This document shows positions 9,490-18,269 of a stretch of 57,192 bases of DNA, piece after piece; positions within the stretch are counted from its first letter, which is position 1; each line of letters begins with the position of its first letter. The stretch comes from Burkholderiaceae bacterium (GTDB lineage: Bacteria; Pseudomonadota; Gammaproteobacteria; Burkholderiales; Burkholderiaceae), in contig CANFLR010000009.1 of assembly GCA_947447945.1 (NCBI GenBank), positions 1 to 57,192 of the forward strand, written 5' to 3'. Both the position numbers and the translations under genes were made by a program. The notes under the pieces are model-generated. The model did not search any database. It was not told where the DNA came from and saw nothing but the letters and a program-made list of their open reading frames with translations.

Positions 9490-11046
9490 ATGAACGATAA
9501 AACCCATTTAGGCGCTACGCCAACTCCAGCTGCTGAAGCAGTTGATGAGAATCATATTATTGCGGAACGTCGTGAAAAGTTAACTAAGCTCCGTGAGGCT
9601 GGTATTGCGTTTCCGAATGATTTTGTCCCTACTCATTTAGCGGTTGACCTTCACCAGCACTACGATAGTCTGACCAAGGAAGAGTTAGCGGAGAAGAAAA
9701 TTCATGTGAAGGTAGCTGGCCGCATGGTGCTAAAGCGCGTGATGGGTAAGGCGAGCTTTGCAACCATTCAAGATCGCAGTGGACAAATTCAGTTTTATAT
9801 TAATGATGAGATTACTGGTGCCGATACCCATGGTGCCTTTAAGCACTGGGATATGGGTGACTTTATTTCTGCCGAAGGAAATCTCTTTAAAACCAATAAG
9901 GGCGAGCTTTCAGTTGAATGTAGTCATTTGCGCTTACTCAGTAAGTCATTGCGCCCCCTGCCAGATAAGTTCCATGGCCTCTCTGATTTAGAGACCAAAT
10001 ATCGCCAGCGCTATGTGGATTTGATCGTCAATCCAGAAAGTCGCAATACCTTTAAGGCGCGCAGTAATGCCATCGCCTCATTGCGTCGCCACATGCTTGA
10101 TGCTGACTTCATGGAAGTAGAAACACCGATGCTTCACCCAATTCCGGGTGGCGCAACTGCTAAGCCTTTTATCACCCACCACAATGCTTTAGATATGCAA
10201 ATGTTTTTGCGTATTGCCCCTGAGCTTTACCTCAAACGTTTAGTAGTGGGTGGTTTTGAGCGTGTCTTTGAAATTAACCGCAATTTCCGCAATGAAGGTG
10301 TCAGCCCCCGTCATAATCCAGAATTTACGATGATGGAATTCTATGCCGCGTATACAGATTACCGTTGGCTTATGGACTTCACCGAAGGCTTGATCCGCGC
10401 AGCTGCAATGGATGCCCAGGGTACTGCGGTATTAACTCACCAAGGTCGAGAATTAGATCTCAGTAAGCCATTTCAACGCCTCACTATTACCGAAGCGATT
10501 CTGAAATATGGGCCACAATCCCATAAGACTTATGCAGCCGCACAACTTGATGATACTGATTTCATACGCTCTGAATTGAAAAAGGGGGGTGAGAACCCTG
10601 ACAGCCCCACCCTGAAGAATGCCGGCATTGGTGCTTTGCAATTGGCCTTATTTGAATTGGTCGCTGAAGAGCACCTATGGGAGCCTACTTACATCATTGA
10701 CTACCCTATTGAGGTAAGTCCTCTAGCCCGAGAATCTGATACGCGCCCAGGAATTACCGAGCGGTTTGAGCTCTTCATCACCGGCCGTGAAATCGCCAAC
10801 GGATTTTCAGAGTTAAATGATGCTGAAGATCAAGCCAATCGTTTCCGCAAACAAGTGGAGCAAAAGGAAGCTGGCGATGAAGAAGCGATGTACTTTGATC
10901 ACGACTTCATTCGAGCCCTTGAGTACGGTATGCCCCCAACAGGTGGCTGTGGTATTGGTATAGATCGCTTGGTAATGCTTTTGACAGATGCACCCAATAT
11001 TCGCGATGTCATTTTATTTCCTCATCTGCGTCGTGAAGAAGAGTAA
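9490..11046 (+). CDS. lysS: Lysyl-tRNA synthetase, class II
   Basis: Charges tRNA-Lys with lysine. The 518 residues comprise an N-terminal OB-fold anticodon-binding domain (about 65-180, including [17 protein letters not shown]) and a class II catalytic core. Motif 2 is visible as [11 protein letters not shown] followed by [12 protein letters not shown], and motif 3 as [12 protein letters not shown] near the C-terminus. The first 30 residues are a polar extension common in betaproteobacteria. The gene follows prfB by 36 bases and is closed by an intrinsic terminator. Confidence 0.97.
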   Translation: MNDKTHLGATPTPAAEAVDENHIIAERREKLTKLREAGIAFPNDFVPTHLAVDLHQHYDSLTKEELAEKKIHVKVAGRMVLKRVMGKASFATIQDRSGQIQFYINDEITGADTHGAFKHWDMGDFISAEGNLFKTNKGELSVECSHLRLLSKSLRPLPDKFHGLSDLETKYRQRYVDLIVNPESRNTFKARSNAIASLRRHMLDADFMEVETPMLHPIPGGATAKPFITHHNALDMQMFLRIAPELYLKRLVVGGFERVFEINRNFRNEGVSPRHNPEFTMMEFYAAYTDYRWLMDFTEGLIRAAAMDAQGTAVLTHQGRELDLSKPFQRLTITEAILKYGPQSHKTYAAAQLDDTDFIRSELKKGGENPDSPTLKNAGIGALQLALFELVAEEHLWEPTYIIDYPIEVSPLARESDTRPGITERFELFITGREIANGFSELNDAEDQANRFRKQVEQKEAGDEEAMYFDHDFIRALEYGMPPTGGCGIGIDRLVMLLTDAPNIRDVILFPHLRREEE

Positions 11047-11080
11047 AGGCCGCCAGGGAATGAGCGATATGCCAGACAAT

Positions 11081-11110
11081 CAAAAGCCACCCTTCGGTGG
11101 CTTTTGATTT
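11081..11110. terminator. Bidirectional intrinsic terminator between lysS and the convergent TPP-enzyme gene
   Basis: An 11-bp perfect stem CAAAAGCCACC/GGTGGCTTTTG (11081-11091 and 11096-11106) with a 4-base loop. T-rich tracts occur on both strands, so it can serve lysS on the plus strand and the minus-strand gene ending at 11132. Confidence 0.85.
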
Positions 11111-11131
11111 AGAAGGCTCCCAAACTGACTT

Positions 11132-12868
11132 CTAGGAGCTTGATGGGTGATACAAAGAAAGCGGTGGAAAGGCATTCTCATCACAAATGACATCAATCAC
11201 CGTAGTGATTTTCGCGGCTTTCGCTAAGGCCAAGGCGGGAGCCAATTCTTCTGGCTTAGTTACCGTAATCCCCTGGCATCCACAGGCTCTAGCAATCGCA
11301 GCATGGTCTACCGGAGCAAAATGCACTGCGGTGGTATGCAGTCCATATTTAATATTCTCCGCATGTTTTTGAAAACCCAAAATCCCATTATTTAGAACAA
11401 TCAGAACTACCTTAAGCTTCATGCGGATCGCAGTTTCTTGCTCAGACCAAACGTGCGCAAATCCGCCATCACCGACAACGCAATACACATCAGCTTCAGG
11501 TCTGGCAACTTTTGCGCCGAGCGCCATTGGGAAACCCCAGCCAATACCAGCCAAACCACGAGGCGCCAAAAAGCGCATACCTGCAAATAGGGAGGTGAGG
11601 TAATTTGCCGTCCATACGGAGGCATAGCTCGCATCCGAAACAACAATGCTATTGGGTGTGAGGACTTGATTTAATTCATCCATCACACGCTCTGGACGTA
11701 CAGGAATGGCATCAGACTCACGAATCGACTTGGATTGATGTAAATAAGCGCTACGCCCTTCCTGAATCTTTTTCTCCAAATCAGGGCGTGCCAACTTACG
11801 CCCACTCATATCCATACTTAAAAGCTCCTCTGTCAGCGCCAAAATGGTTTCACGCGCATCCCCAACCAGACGGCTAGCCTCATAATTTCTACCAACCTCA
11901 TTACCATTTGCATCAATGTGAATATATTTGGCGGAAGGCGGATACAGCTTCCAAGAATCAGTACCATTTTGATTGGTGCGTGTACCAATCAAGACAATCA
12001 CATCGGCGTTAGTAACTAACTCTGTTTGAAAATGAGCGTTTCCGTTAGGGCCCATAAAGTAACCAATGACGCCTAGAGATAATGGGTGGTTTTCATTAAC
12101 AGCCCCTTTGCCCATCACCGTTGTTGCAACCGGTATATGAGCGTCTTCTTGAAGCTTCGCCAAGGCTTCTTGTGCTCCTGAGAGATGAACTCCACCGCCC
12201 ACAATCATTAATGGATGTTTAGCTTTTGCCAACAAACTAGCAGCCGTTTTTAATTCACTGTGCGTTGGTACTGTGCGATCAAGCGGGAAATATCCCAGTC
12301 GATTAAACCGTTTTGATTTTGGTGCAGCCTCTAAAAGCAAGTCTGCTGGCAGCATTAGAGCTACTGGACCGGGTACACCCGAACATGCGGCGACCAAAGC
12401 TTGATCAAGGTAATCCTCAACTCGACTAGCCTCTGTAACGCGACGCACCCACTTTGTACAAGATGAAAAGAGTGCAATGTGATCAAACTCTTGAAAGGCA
12501 TTTTTATCCGTCTCGGATCGATTCACATCTTGAACTAAAGCGATTAATGGCACTGAAGCTTTCAGGGCCTCGGCTAGAGGCGCTACTAACAAAGTAGCAG
12601 CTGGGCCATTTTGAGCGGTCACAATTCCTGGGGTATTCGTAATACGGGCATAACCATCAGCCATATAACCGCCAGCATTTTCAGAGCGGTAGGCCACTTG
12701 CTTCAAACCCATTTGCTCGCAGGCCAAGTGCAGCATGGATGGCAGACTTTGTCCAAAGAGTACTTCAATGCCATGACGTTGCAAGCACTCTGCAACCAAG
12801 TGTGCGACGGTTCCAGAAAATTTTAGCCCTGGAGCTAATAATGCTGGGTTTACTGGTTTATCGCTCAT
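11132..12868 (-). CDS. Thiamine-diphosphate-dependent enzyme, acetolactate synthase-like
   Basis: A three-domain ThDP enzyme of 578 residues related to acetolactate synthase large subunits and to 2-oxoacid decarboxylases. The cofactor-activating Glu is E63 in YRSENAGGYMADGYAR. The ThDP/metal motif GDGGFAHVW with the downstream LNNGILGF is near residue 460. It has no small-subunit partner here and sits with a cupin and a Bug binding protein, so a catabolic role, such as carboligation or decarboxylation of an imported 2-oxo acid, fits better than branched-chain amino-acid synthesis. ATG 12868 overlaps the cupin stop by 4 bases; an upstream frame to 12883 is less likely. The substrate cannot be assigned. 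Confidence 0.85.
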   Translation of the reverse strand: MSDKPVNPALLAPGLKFSGTVAHLVAECLQRHGIEVLFGQSLPSMLHLACEQMGLKQVAYRSENAGGYMADGYARITNTPGIVTAQNGPAATLLVAPLAEALKASVPLIALVQDVNRSETDKNAFQEFDHIALFSSCTKWVRRVTEASRVEDYLDQALVAACSGVPGPVALMLPADLLLEAAPKSKRFNRLGYFPLDRTVPTHSELKTAASLLAKAKHPLMIVGGGVHLSGAQEALAKLQEDAHIPVATTVMGKGAVNENHPLSLGVIGYFMGPNGNAHFQTELVTNADVIVLIGTRTNQNGTDSWKLYPPSAKYIHIDANGNEVGRNYEASRLVGDARETILALTEELLSMDMSGRKLARPDLEKKIQEGRSAYLHQSKSIRESDAIPVRPERVMDELNQVLTPNSIVVSDASYASVWTANYLTSLFAGMRFLAPRGLAGIGWGFPMALGAKVARPEADVYCVVGDGGFAHVWSEQETAIRMKLKVVLIVLNNGILGFQKHAENIKYGLHTTAVHFAPVDHAAIARACGCQGITVTKPEELAPALALAKAAKITTVIDVICDENAFPPLSLYHPSSS

Positions 12869-13266
12869 GCTGATTTTTTCCAATCTGCGATCGCAAAATC
12901 ACCAGGAACAGGCAAAATCAAACTTCTTCTTGGGCCAATTAATTCGCGTGCTTTATGCCCTTCCCCTGTTAGATCCTCTGCAAAGAGAATATCGCCAGGC
13001 CCGAAAATACGATAAGAGCCATCGCCCACTGAAATCTCTACTGCGCCAACGAGCGTAATCACAAATTGCTTGCGTGGGGGGCAATGAAAATCCTGATTGC
13101 CATCCAAGGGGTTTTCACGAAATACAACTCCCTCAACTGGCACCAACTGTGATTTCAAAGAAAACAGTGACCCCAGTCGAAACTCGGTCATCTCCAACTC
13201 AATATCCTCAAAATGAGAACGCTGATCTGGGCCTGCAAATACACGCACTATTTTTGTTGTGGTCAT
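12865..13266 (-). CDS. Small cupin-domain protein
   Basis: A single-domain protein of 133 residues. The FHCPPRKQFVITLVGAVEIS and GPGDILFAEDLTGEGHKAR segments look like cupin motifs 1 and 2, with His residues that could bind a metal. It is translationally coupled (ATGA overlap) to the ThDP enzyme and follows the Bug gene, so it probably acts on, or senses, the same organic-acid substrate. Isomerase, dioxygenase or ligand-sensing roles are all possible; none is shown. Confidence 0.8.
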   Translation of the reverse strand: MTTTKIVRVFAGPDQRSHFEDIELEMTEFRLGSLFSLKSQLVPVEGVVFRENPLDGNQDFHCPPRKQFVITLVGAVEISVGDGSYRIFGPGDILFAEDLTGEGHKARELIGPRRSLILPVPGDFAIADWKKSA

Positions 13267-13308
13267 TTCTGCTGCACTTTTCTGTATTAGTGAATCTTGG
13301 GTTGATCT

Positions 13309-14307
13309 TTAATCTGCTTTGACATTGGCTTTTTCAACTACCTTTGCCCATTTTGTGGTCTCTGATTTGATATGAGTGGCAAACTGAGCAGGGCTCCCCC
13401 CATAAATTCGAATTCCCTGATCTTCGAAGATTTTTTTCACCTCTGGATCTGTCAGCATTGAATTAATTTCGTTATTTAAAAGAGTAATGATTGGTGTGGG
13501 AGTACGGATGGGGGCAACAAGACCATACCAACTCGTCGATTCAAAATTAGGAAAGGTTTCTGCAAAAGTAGGCACATCCGGTAGTGCACTTGATCTAGCA
13601 GACCCAGCAACTGCAAGACCAATCAATTTTCCAGCCCGAATATTCTCCATCACTGATGGCATGCTGACAAACATGAGCGGCACCTGTCCGCCAATAATAT
13701 CGGTAACACCCCCAGCAGCGCCCTTATAAGGGATGTGGACGATATCCACACCAGATTGCGTTTTAAACAGCTCAGCAGTGAGATGCGCAGTTGAGCCAGA
13801 TCCAGGCGATGCATAACTCAGGACGCCAGGATTGGCACGGGCGTATTGAATCAGTTCTGCCAGGTTCTTGAATGGCGCATTGGGATTTGCAACCAAAATA
13901 TTAGGGACGCCACCGACCAAAATGATAGGCGCAAAATCTTTTTGGACATCATAGGTCATCTTTGGGTAGATGCTTTGGTTTACTGCAAGCTGTGCAGAGG
14001 ATCCAAAAAATAAGGTGTAGCCATCTGCTTGCGCCTTGGCAACCTGCGTGGCCGCCAACATACCGCCAGCCCCAGGCTTATTTTCAATAATGACGCTTTG
14101 GCCCCATTTTTTTAAAATTCGTTGCCCAATAGTGCGGGCCATTAAATCCGTCGCGCCACCAGGCGGAAATGGAACAAACAAGGTAATCTGGCGATTTGGG
14201 TAAGGCTTAGCGTCTGTCTGAGCATGACTAATCGGAGTTACAAGAAAAAAAATCAGGCTCGCAAGCAAACTCACACTTAGATATTTACCGGCCGTTGATT
14301 GAAACAT
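13309..14307 (-). CDS. Bug/TctC-family periplasmic solute-binding protein
   Basis: A 332-residue periplasmic binding protein of the tripartite tricarboxylate transporter family. A signal peptide (about residues 1-29, ending SHA) precedes YPNRQITLFVPFPPGGATD, the family's N-terminal ligand loop. Other hallmarks are VIENKPGAGGM, SPGSGSTAHL and HIPYKGAAGG. No TctA or TctB membrane gene is nearby, as usual for the many orphan Bug proteins of Burkholderiales. It heads the unit with the cupin and ThDP enzyme, so its ligand is likely the carboxylic acid they process. Confidence 0.92.
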   Translation of the reverse strand: MFQSTAGKYLSVSLLASLIFFLVTPISHAQTDAKPYPNRQITLFVPFPPGGATDLMARTIGQRILKKWGQSVIIENKPGAGGMLAATQVAKAQADGYTLFFGSSAQLAVNQSIYPKMTYDVQKDFAPIILVGGVPNILVANPNAPFKNLAELIQYARANPGVLSYASPGSGSTAHLTAELFKTQSGVDIVHIPYKGAAGGVTDIIGGQVPLMFVSMPSVMENIRAGKLIGLAVAGSARSSALPDVPTFAETFPNFESTSWYGLVAPIRTPTPIITLLNNEINSMLTDPEVKKIFEDQGIRIYGGSPAQFATHIKSETTKWAKVVEKANVKAD

Positions 14308-14404
14308 CAGTCTGTTTTCCCTAGACGAAGCTAATCTTGATACATGCCTTTATAGCACATACCTTCTTGAGCAAATCCTAGGAACTGTTGCAGCCTTACC
14401 TCAA

Positions 14405-15379
14405 TTAAGTAGGCAATCCCTTTTCGTCGAAGACGCCTTCAAAGAGTGCAGAGCTCAAATAGCGCTCCGCTGTATCAGGCAGTATGACAACAATCGTTTT
14501 GCCTGCGTACTCAGGTTTCTTTGCAAGCCTCACTGCAACTGCGGCTGCTGCACCGCAAGATATGCCAACCAAGATACCCTCCTCTTTAGCAATCCGGCGT
14601 GCAAATTCAATTGCCTCTTCGTTGGTGACTTGCTCAACCTTATCCACCACGGATAGATCAAGATTTTCTGGTACAAATCCTGCGCCAATACCCTGAATTT
14701 TGTGCGGAGCTGGTTTGATCTCTTCACCATTGAGTTTTTGAGTAATCACTGGACTGGCTGTTGGCTCAACCGCAACGATTTCAATCGCTTTTTTCTGAGT
14801 ATGTTTAATATATCGACCAACACCAGAAATCGTCCCGCCAGTTCCAACACCAGCAACAAATACATCAATCTTGCCTTCGGTATCTTTCCAGATTTCTGGG
14901 CCAGTGGTTTTTTCATGAATTGCTGGATTGGATGGATTGCTAAACTGCTGTAGCAATACATATTTATCTGGAGCAGACTCAGCAATTTCTTTTGCCTTCG
15001 CAATGGCGCCATTCATCCCTTTTGGGCCTTCAGTTAAAACAATCTTTGCCCCCAAGGCAGTTAATAACTTACGGCGCTCCAAACTCATGGTCTCTGGCAT
15101 CGTTAAGGTCAGCGGAATGCCGCGTGCCGCTGCAACAAACGCCAAAGCAATGCCGGTATTACCACTAGTGGGCTCAACCAACTCTTTACCAGGTCCTAGC
15201 AAACCTTTTTCTTGTGCATCATTAATCATTGCTACGCCGATACGGCACTTAACCGAGTAAGCGGGGTTACGACCCTCAATCTTTGCAAGCACAGTTGCTT
15301 TAGCGCCATCTGTCACGCGGTTTAGTCTGACCAGCGGGGTATGGCCAATGGTTTGTGAGTTATCGGTAAAGTAGGTCAT
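14405..15379 (-). CDS. cysK: Cysteine synthase A (O-acetylserine sulfhydrylase)
   Basis: PLP enzyme that makes cysteine from O-acetylserine and sulfide. The PLP lysine is K44 in [11 protein letters not shown], a CysK-type sequence. The substrate loop [10 protein letters not shown] and the phosphate loop [10 protein letters not shown] are intact, and 324 residues is normal. I start at ATG 15379 because AGGAG lies 7 bases upstream; a longer frame to 15397 lacks such a site. It is followed by the Bug gene after about 100 bases and preceded by dsbB, so it is probably transcribed alone or with dsbB. Confidence 0.94.
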   Translation of the reverse strand: MTYFTDNSQTIGHTPLVRLNRVTDGAKATVLAKIEGRNPAYSVKCRIGVAMINDAQEKGLLGPGKELVEPTSGNTGIALAFVAAARGIPLTLTMPETMSLERRKLLTALGAKIVLTEGPKGMNGAIAKAKEIAESAPDKYVLLQQFSNPSNPAIHEKTTGPEIWKDTEGKIDVFVAGVGTGGTISGVGRYIKHTQKKAIEIVAVEPTASPVITQKLNGEEIKPAPHKIQGIGAGFVPENLDLSVVDKVEQVTNEEAIEFARRIAKEEGILVGISCGAAAAVAVRLAKKPEYAGKTIVVILPDTAERYLSSALFEGVFDEKGLPT

Positions 15380-15480
15380 ACAGACTCCTGAAATCAAAGA
15401 AAAAATACTATAGATAGTGAATGGATCTTACGGGAAGGTCTTTATTTGGCAAACGAAGTTCTAATCATGAGCTCAGTACT

Positions 15481-15966
15481 TTAAGTTCTAAGGGGCTTTT
15501 TAAAAAAGCTTGTCACCAGCAAAATCAACAGGACAGAGAACCATAATAAAGACCATTCTGGCACCTGCAGACCCAGGATGGCAGGCAATTTAGCAGAGCA
15601 CAGGCCATCGGCCTTAAAGAGCCAAGGTAGACCCTGCACAACTTGAAACTGATTAATCCAGAGCTCTAAAGGGTCGATTCCACAGGAGGCTCCCGGATGA
15701 GAGAGTAGCCAGACGTGGTGGGCCGCAATTACTGCTCCATAGGCTGCAGCCAGCACTGCCAAGCCATGAAACAGCTTTTGAAGCGAGTCAAAGCTTGCAG
15801 CCAACATACAAGCAATCGTTATGCCCAAATAACCAACTCTTTGCAAAATACATAAAGGACAAGGCAGAAAGCTCACACCTTGATAACCCACTTGCTGCAG
15901 GATCACCGCAAACCCCACTAAACCCAGACTCAATAAAGAGATAAATAAATATTGGCTTTTTTTCAT
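15481..15966 (-). CDS. dsbB: Disulfide bond formation protein DsbB
   Basis: Inner-membrane quinone reductase that reoxidises DsbA. It has 161 residues with four predicted membrane helices. The first cysteine pair is C36-C39 in LPCPLCILQRVGY, next to the quinone-binding Arg. The second pair is C95 and C123 in the second periplasmic loop (GASCGID and ADGLCSAKLP). It diverges from fpr across a 168-base gap that must hold both promoters. Confidence 0.95.
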   Translation of the reverse strand: MKKSQYLFISLLSLGLVGFAVILQQVGYQGVSFLPCPLCILQRVGYLGITIACMLAASFDSLQKLFHGLAVLAAAYGAVIAAHHVWLLSHPGASCGIDPLELWINQFQVVQGLPWLFKADGLCSAKLPAILGLQVPEWSLLWFSVLLILLVTSFFKKPLRT

Positions 15967-16134
15967 ATGAAGATGATAGCTAAAGGCCGAGGGGGATAGA
16001 TAAATCCGGCCTTTATTACCAAAAATCCCACCTATATCACTATAGAGTCGTGTTTTTGCAATGATTCTAAATGCGCCCCTCCTCCAAGAATGGGATAATT
16101 ATCGTTTTGCTATCTCTCTATTGAATTCGTATTT

Positions 16135-16911
16135 ATGGCCGCATATCAGACTGAAACCGTTCTTACCGTTCACCACTGGAACGACACCTTATTTAGCTTT
16201 ACAACTACGCGCAATAAAAGCTTACGCTTTCGTAGCGGTCACTTTTTAATGATCGGCCTAGAAGTTGAGGGCAAGCCGCTCGTCAGAGCCTATAGCGTAG
16301 CTAGCCCGAACTATGAAGAGCATTTAGAGTTCTTAAGTATTAAAGTTCAAGATGGTCCGCTTACCTCACGCCTTCAAAAAATCCAAGTAGGCGACCCCAT
16401 CTTAGTGAGCGAAAAGTCAGTTGGTACATTGGTAATTGATGACTTGAATCCTGGTAAACATCTTTACCTGTTTAGTACTGGTACAGGCCTTGCACCCTTT
16501 ATGAGTATTATTCGCGACCCAGAAACATACGATAAGTTTGAAAAAGTCGTACTAATTCATGGCGTGCGTTTAGTGAGCGAACTAGCTTATGGTGATTACA
16601 TTAAGAACGAACTCGCTCAAGATGAGTTCTTAGGTGAAATCATTCGAGAAAAACTGATCTACTATCCAACCGTTACTCGTGAGGCCTTCAAGCATACCGG
16701 TCGCTTAACAACTGCTATTGAATCGGGTCAGCTCTTTCAGGATATCGGCTTACCCCCTTTAGACCCAGCAGTAGATCGCGCGATGATCTGCGGCAGCCCA
16801 TCAATGCTTAAAGAAACTTCTGAGATGCTCGATGCCAAAGGCTTCAAGGTTTCTCCAAGTCTTGGTCAGCTAGGTGATTACGTCTTCGAACGTGCTTTTG
16901 TCGAGAAATAA
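16135..16911 (+). CDS. fpr: Ferredoxin-NADP reductase
   Basis: FAD flavoenzyme of 258 residues that transfers electrons between NADPH and ferredoxin or flavodoxin. The FAD motif RAYSVAS (51-57), the NADP-binding GTGLAPFMS and the C-terminal YVFERAFVEK match the bacterial Fpr subclass, which supports oxidative-stress defence and Fe-S metabolism. The [2Fe-2S] ferredoxin of the isc operon is a plausible partner. A weak ribosome binding region precedes ATG 16135; an overlapping upstream frame at 16061 is spurious. Confidence 0.94.
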   Translation: MAAYQTETVLTVHHWNDTLFSFTTTRNKSLRFRSGHFLMIGLEVEGKPLVRAYSVASPNYEEHLEFLSIKVQDGPLTSRLQKIQVGDPILVSEKSVGTLVIDDLNPGKHLYLFSTGTGLAPFMSIIRDPETYDKFEKVVLIHGVRLVSELAYGDYIKNELAQDEFLGEIIREKLIYYPTVTREAFKHTGRLTTAIESGQLFQDIGLPPLDPAVDRAMICGSPSMLKETSEMLDAKGFKVSPSLGQLGDYVFERAFVEK

Positions 16912-16959
16912 AGATGAGCAAGTAATCTAATCTATATATCTAAAAGTAATTTAGGTATC

Positions 16960-17000
16960 TCTATATATTCCTTGTGGATATATAGACCTCTTGCTACATT
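16960..17000 (+). promoter_or_regulatory. Candidate promoter with overlapping inverted repeat, upstream of the 54-aa protein gene
   Basis: TTGTGG (16972-16977) and TACATT (16995-17000) are 17 bases apart and could be -35 and -10 boxes. The arms TCTATATAT (16960-16968) and ATATATAGA (16978-16986) form a perfect 9-bp inverted repeat around the -35, and a third TCTATATAT lies at 16931-16939. This would suit a repressor, but no regulator is identified. Confidence 0.4.
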
Positions 17001-17032
17001 GTCCCTCACGAGATATTTAGCCAGGAAATGTA

Positions 17033-17197
17033 ATGTCACCAGCCCGAGCGCACTACAACCCCGTTATTACGAACTTATTACGCGAACATGATCGCTTGCC
17101 ACACGACCAAATTGAAGAGCGCAAGCGCTTTCAACGTCGCATCCTATTCCTCATGAATGCCATTAAGCTGGAAGAGTTCGAGCAGTCTTTTACCTAA
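17033..17197 (+). CDS. Small basic protein of unknown function (54 aa)
   Basis: I do not recognise this protein. The ATG has AGGA 6 bases upstream, the frame is 55 codons including TAA, and a strong terminator begins 6 bases after the stop, so it is an independent gene. Residues about 14-54 look amphipathic and largely helical, with a charged centre (IEERKRFQRR) and an acidic end (KLEEFEQSFT). There is no signal peptide or Cys. It has the size and charge pattern of a small regulatory or nucleic-acid-associated protein, but that is speculation. ATGTAATG at its start contains a minimal ATG-TAA overlapping the real ATG. Confidence 0.7.
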   Translation: MSPARAHYNPVITNLLREHDRLPHDQIEERKRFQRRILFLMNAIKLEEFEQSFT

Positions 17198-17202
17198 CCT
17201 GT

Positions 17203-17229
17203 AAAAAGCCTCGCAAAGCGAGGCTTTTT
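17203..17229. terminator. Bidirectional intrinsic terminator
   Basis: A perfect 12-bp stem AAAAAGCCTCGC/GCGAGGCTTTTT (17203-17214 and 17218-17229) around an AAA loop. A and T tracts on both sides let it serve both the plus-strand small gene and the convergent AhpD-like gene. Confidence 0.93.
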
Positions 17230-17249
17230 AGTTTCTACGAGTGTCTTTA

Positions 17250-17591
17250 TTACGCTTGCGCTTGTTCAAAAGCACTCAAGGCATCGGCGGCATACATCAA
17301 GGACGGTCCGCCCCCCATATAAGTAGCCATACCTAAAGTTTCAATGATTTCTTGCTTAGTAGCCCCCAGCTTTACTAAAGCCTGAGTATGAAACCCAAGG
17401 CATCCATCGCAGCGCGCTGCAACACCCAAGGCTAAAGCAATAAGCTCTTTGGTTTTTTTGTCCAAGATGCCGTCTTTTGTTGCTGCAGCCGCAAGATCAC
17501 TAAATCCTTTCATCATTTCTGGGGCCTCAACCCGGAGCTTAGTAAGTGATATAGAGATATCTTTTGTTATCTGTTTGTAATCTTTTGGCAT
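17250..17591 (-). CDS. Carboxymuconolactone decarboxylase/AhpD-like family protein
   Basis: A 113-residue all-helical protein of the AhpD-like family. The redox motif is C61-x-x-C64 with H68 (CDGCLGFHTQAL), the arrangement of AhpD-type alkylhydroperoxidases and not of true carboxymuconolactone decarboxylases. It is the last gene of a small operon behind an ArsR regulator with sensor-type cysteines and a DUF2892 protein, so a thiol- or sulfur-stress role is likely. Physiological substrate unknown. Confidence 0.88.
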   Translation of the reverse strand: MPKDYKQITKDISISLTKLRVEAPEMMKGFSDLAAAATKDGILDKKTKELIALALGVAARCDGCLGFHTQALVKLGATKQEIIETLGMATYMGGGPSLMYAADALSAFEQAQA

Positions 17592-17614
17592 TGTTACTTT
17601 CCTTAATGAATGAA

Positions 17615-17824
17615 TTACTTACAACAACCACCGCCAGCTCCTTTACCAGAGGAGTTAATCCCCAGCATTGGATACAAAGGACAAAACCTAAAGAGGCCGG
17701 TAGCTAAGGGGATAATTCCAATCCAACCCCATACCCCAATCTGATTGCTTGCTGCTAAGGCAATCAATACCAGGCCAACTGTGACACGCAATACGCGATC
17801 CATACCGCCAACGTTACATTTCAT
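17615..17824 (-). CDS. DUF2892 (YgaP-type) small inner-membrane protein
   Basis: A 69-residue protein. It opens MKCNVGGMDRVLRV, has two membrane helices (about 15-30 and 33-47, around a WGWIG turn), then FRFCPLYPMLGI and a C-terminal GGGCCK. This is the DUF2892 membrane module that in E. coli YgaP is fused to a rhodanese domain. ATG 17824 is preceded by AAAGGGG; a longer frame to 17896 would overlap the regulator gene and is rejected. The paired Cys at the end are notable. It lies between the ArsR gene and the AhpD-like gene. Confidence 0.85.
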   Translation of the reverse strand: MKCNVGGMDRVLRVTVGLVLIALAASNQIGVWGWIGIIPLATGLFRFCPLYPMLGINSSGKGAGGGCCK

Positions 17825-17840
17825 ATGTTTCCCCTTTGGG

Positions 17841-18158
17841 TTATTTTTTACAAAACTGCTGATATAGCACTTCAATGACTGCCATTGCAGAATCACTTCC
17901 CAGTGAATAGTAAATTTGCTTCCCTTCTCTACGCGTCTTCACCAACTTTGCTGTTCTTAGCCCTGTTAATTGCTGCGACAGCATGGGCTGATGAATATCT
18001 AAAATTTCCTCCAACTCTCCAACACACTTCTCGCCTTGACTGATTTCACATAAGAGCATCAATCGATCTCGATGGTTTAAGGCCTTCATCAATTTACAAG
18101 CCGCTTCTGCAGAGGTACGCATTTTCTTCAGGTCAATTTTCTGGCCAGGTGTCATCAT
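17841..18158 (-). CDS. ArsR-family regulator, SqrR/BigR persulfide-sensor type
   Basis: A winged-helix repressor of 105 residues; the recognition helix region is QPMLSQQLTGLR (57-68) and the wing EGKQIYYSL. It has Cys at 21, 37, 45 and 103. C37 and C103 are 66 residues apart and lie in the second and last helices, the same spacing as the two sensing cysteines of SqrR and BigR, which form a tetrasulfide-type bridge when persulfides accumulate. The arsenic-sensing ArsR CxC motif is absent. With DUF2892 next, the arrangement recalls E. coli YgaVP. It probably represses its own operon. Start M1 or M2 (18158 or 18155) cannot be separated. Confidence 0.85.
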   Translation of the reverse strand: MMTPGQKIDLKKMRTSAEAACKLMKALNHRDRLMLLCEISQGEKCVGELEEILDIHQPMLSQQLTGLRTAKLVKTRREGKQIYYSLGSDSAMAVIEVLYQQFCKK

Positions 18159-18170
18159 CTTTAGAGCTAT

Positions 18171-18209
18171 TTAATATGTTTATTTACATTATGTATTTTA
18201 ACATATTAT
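18171..18209 (-). promoter_or_regulatory. AT-rich inverted repeat, candidate operator of the ArsR operon
   Basis: TTAATATGTT (18171-18180) and AACATATTAT (18200-18209) pair at 9 of 10 positions across 19 bases, with a nested ACATTATGT at 18186-18194. It lies 12 bases upstream of the regulator gene, where an autoregulatory ArsR-type operator would be expected. Binding is inferred. Confidence 0.5.
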
Positions 18210-18225
18210 TTAATAAAGTAGCAAA

Positions 18226-18251
18226 GAAAAAGCCACCCCGAGGGATGGCTT
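18226..18251 (-). terminator. Intrinsic terminator of the SDR gene
   Basis: On the minus strand, AAGCCATCCC and GGGGTGGCTT form a 10-bp stem with one mismatch, followed by a T-rich tract. It lies downstream of the short-chain dehydrogenase gene and upstream of the ArsR promoter. Confidence 0.75.
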
Positions 18252-18269
18252 GAAAAAAATCTATGGAGG

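Noticed and set aside
14928..15260. 110-residue frame antisense to cysK
   Set aside because: Antisense shadow of a strongly coding gene, without a ribosome binding site or family resemblance.
16061..16249. 62-residue frame overlapping the fpr start
   Set aside because: It overlaps fpr in another frame and resembles no family; fpr is clear.
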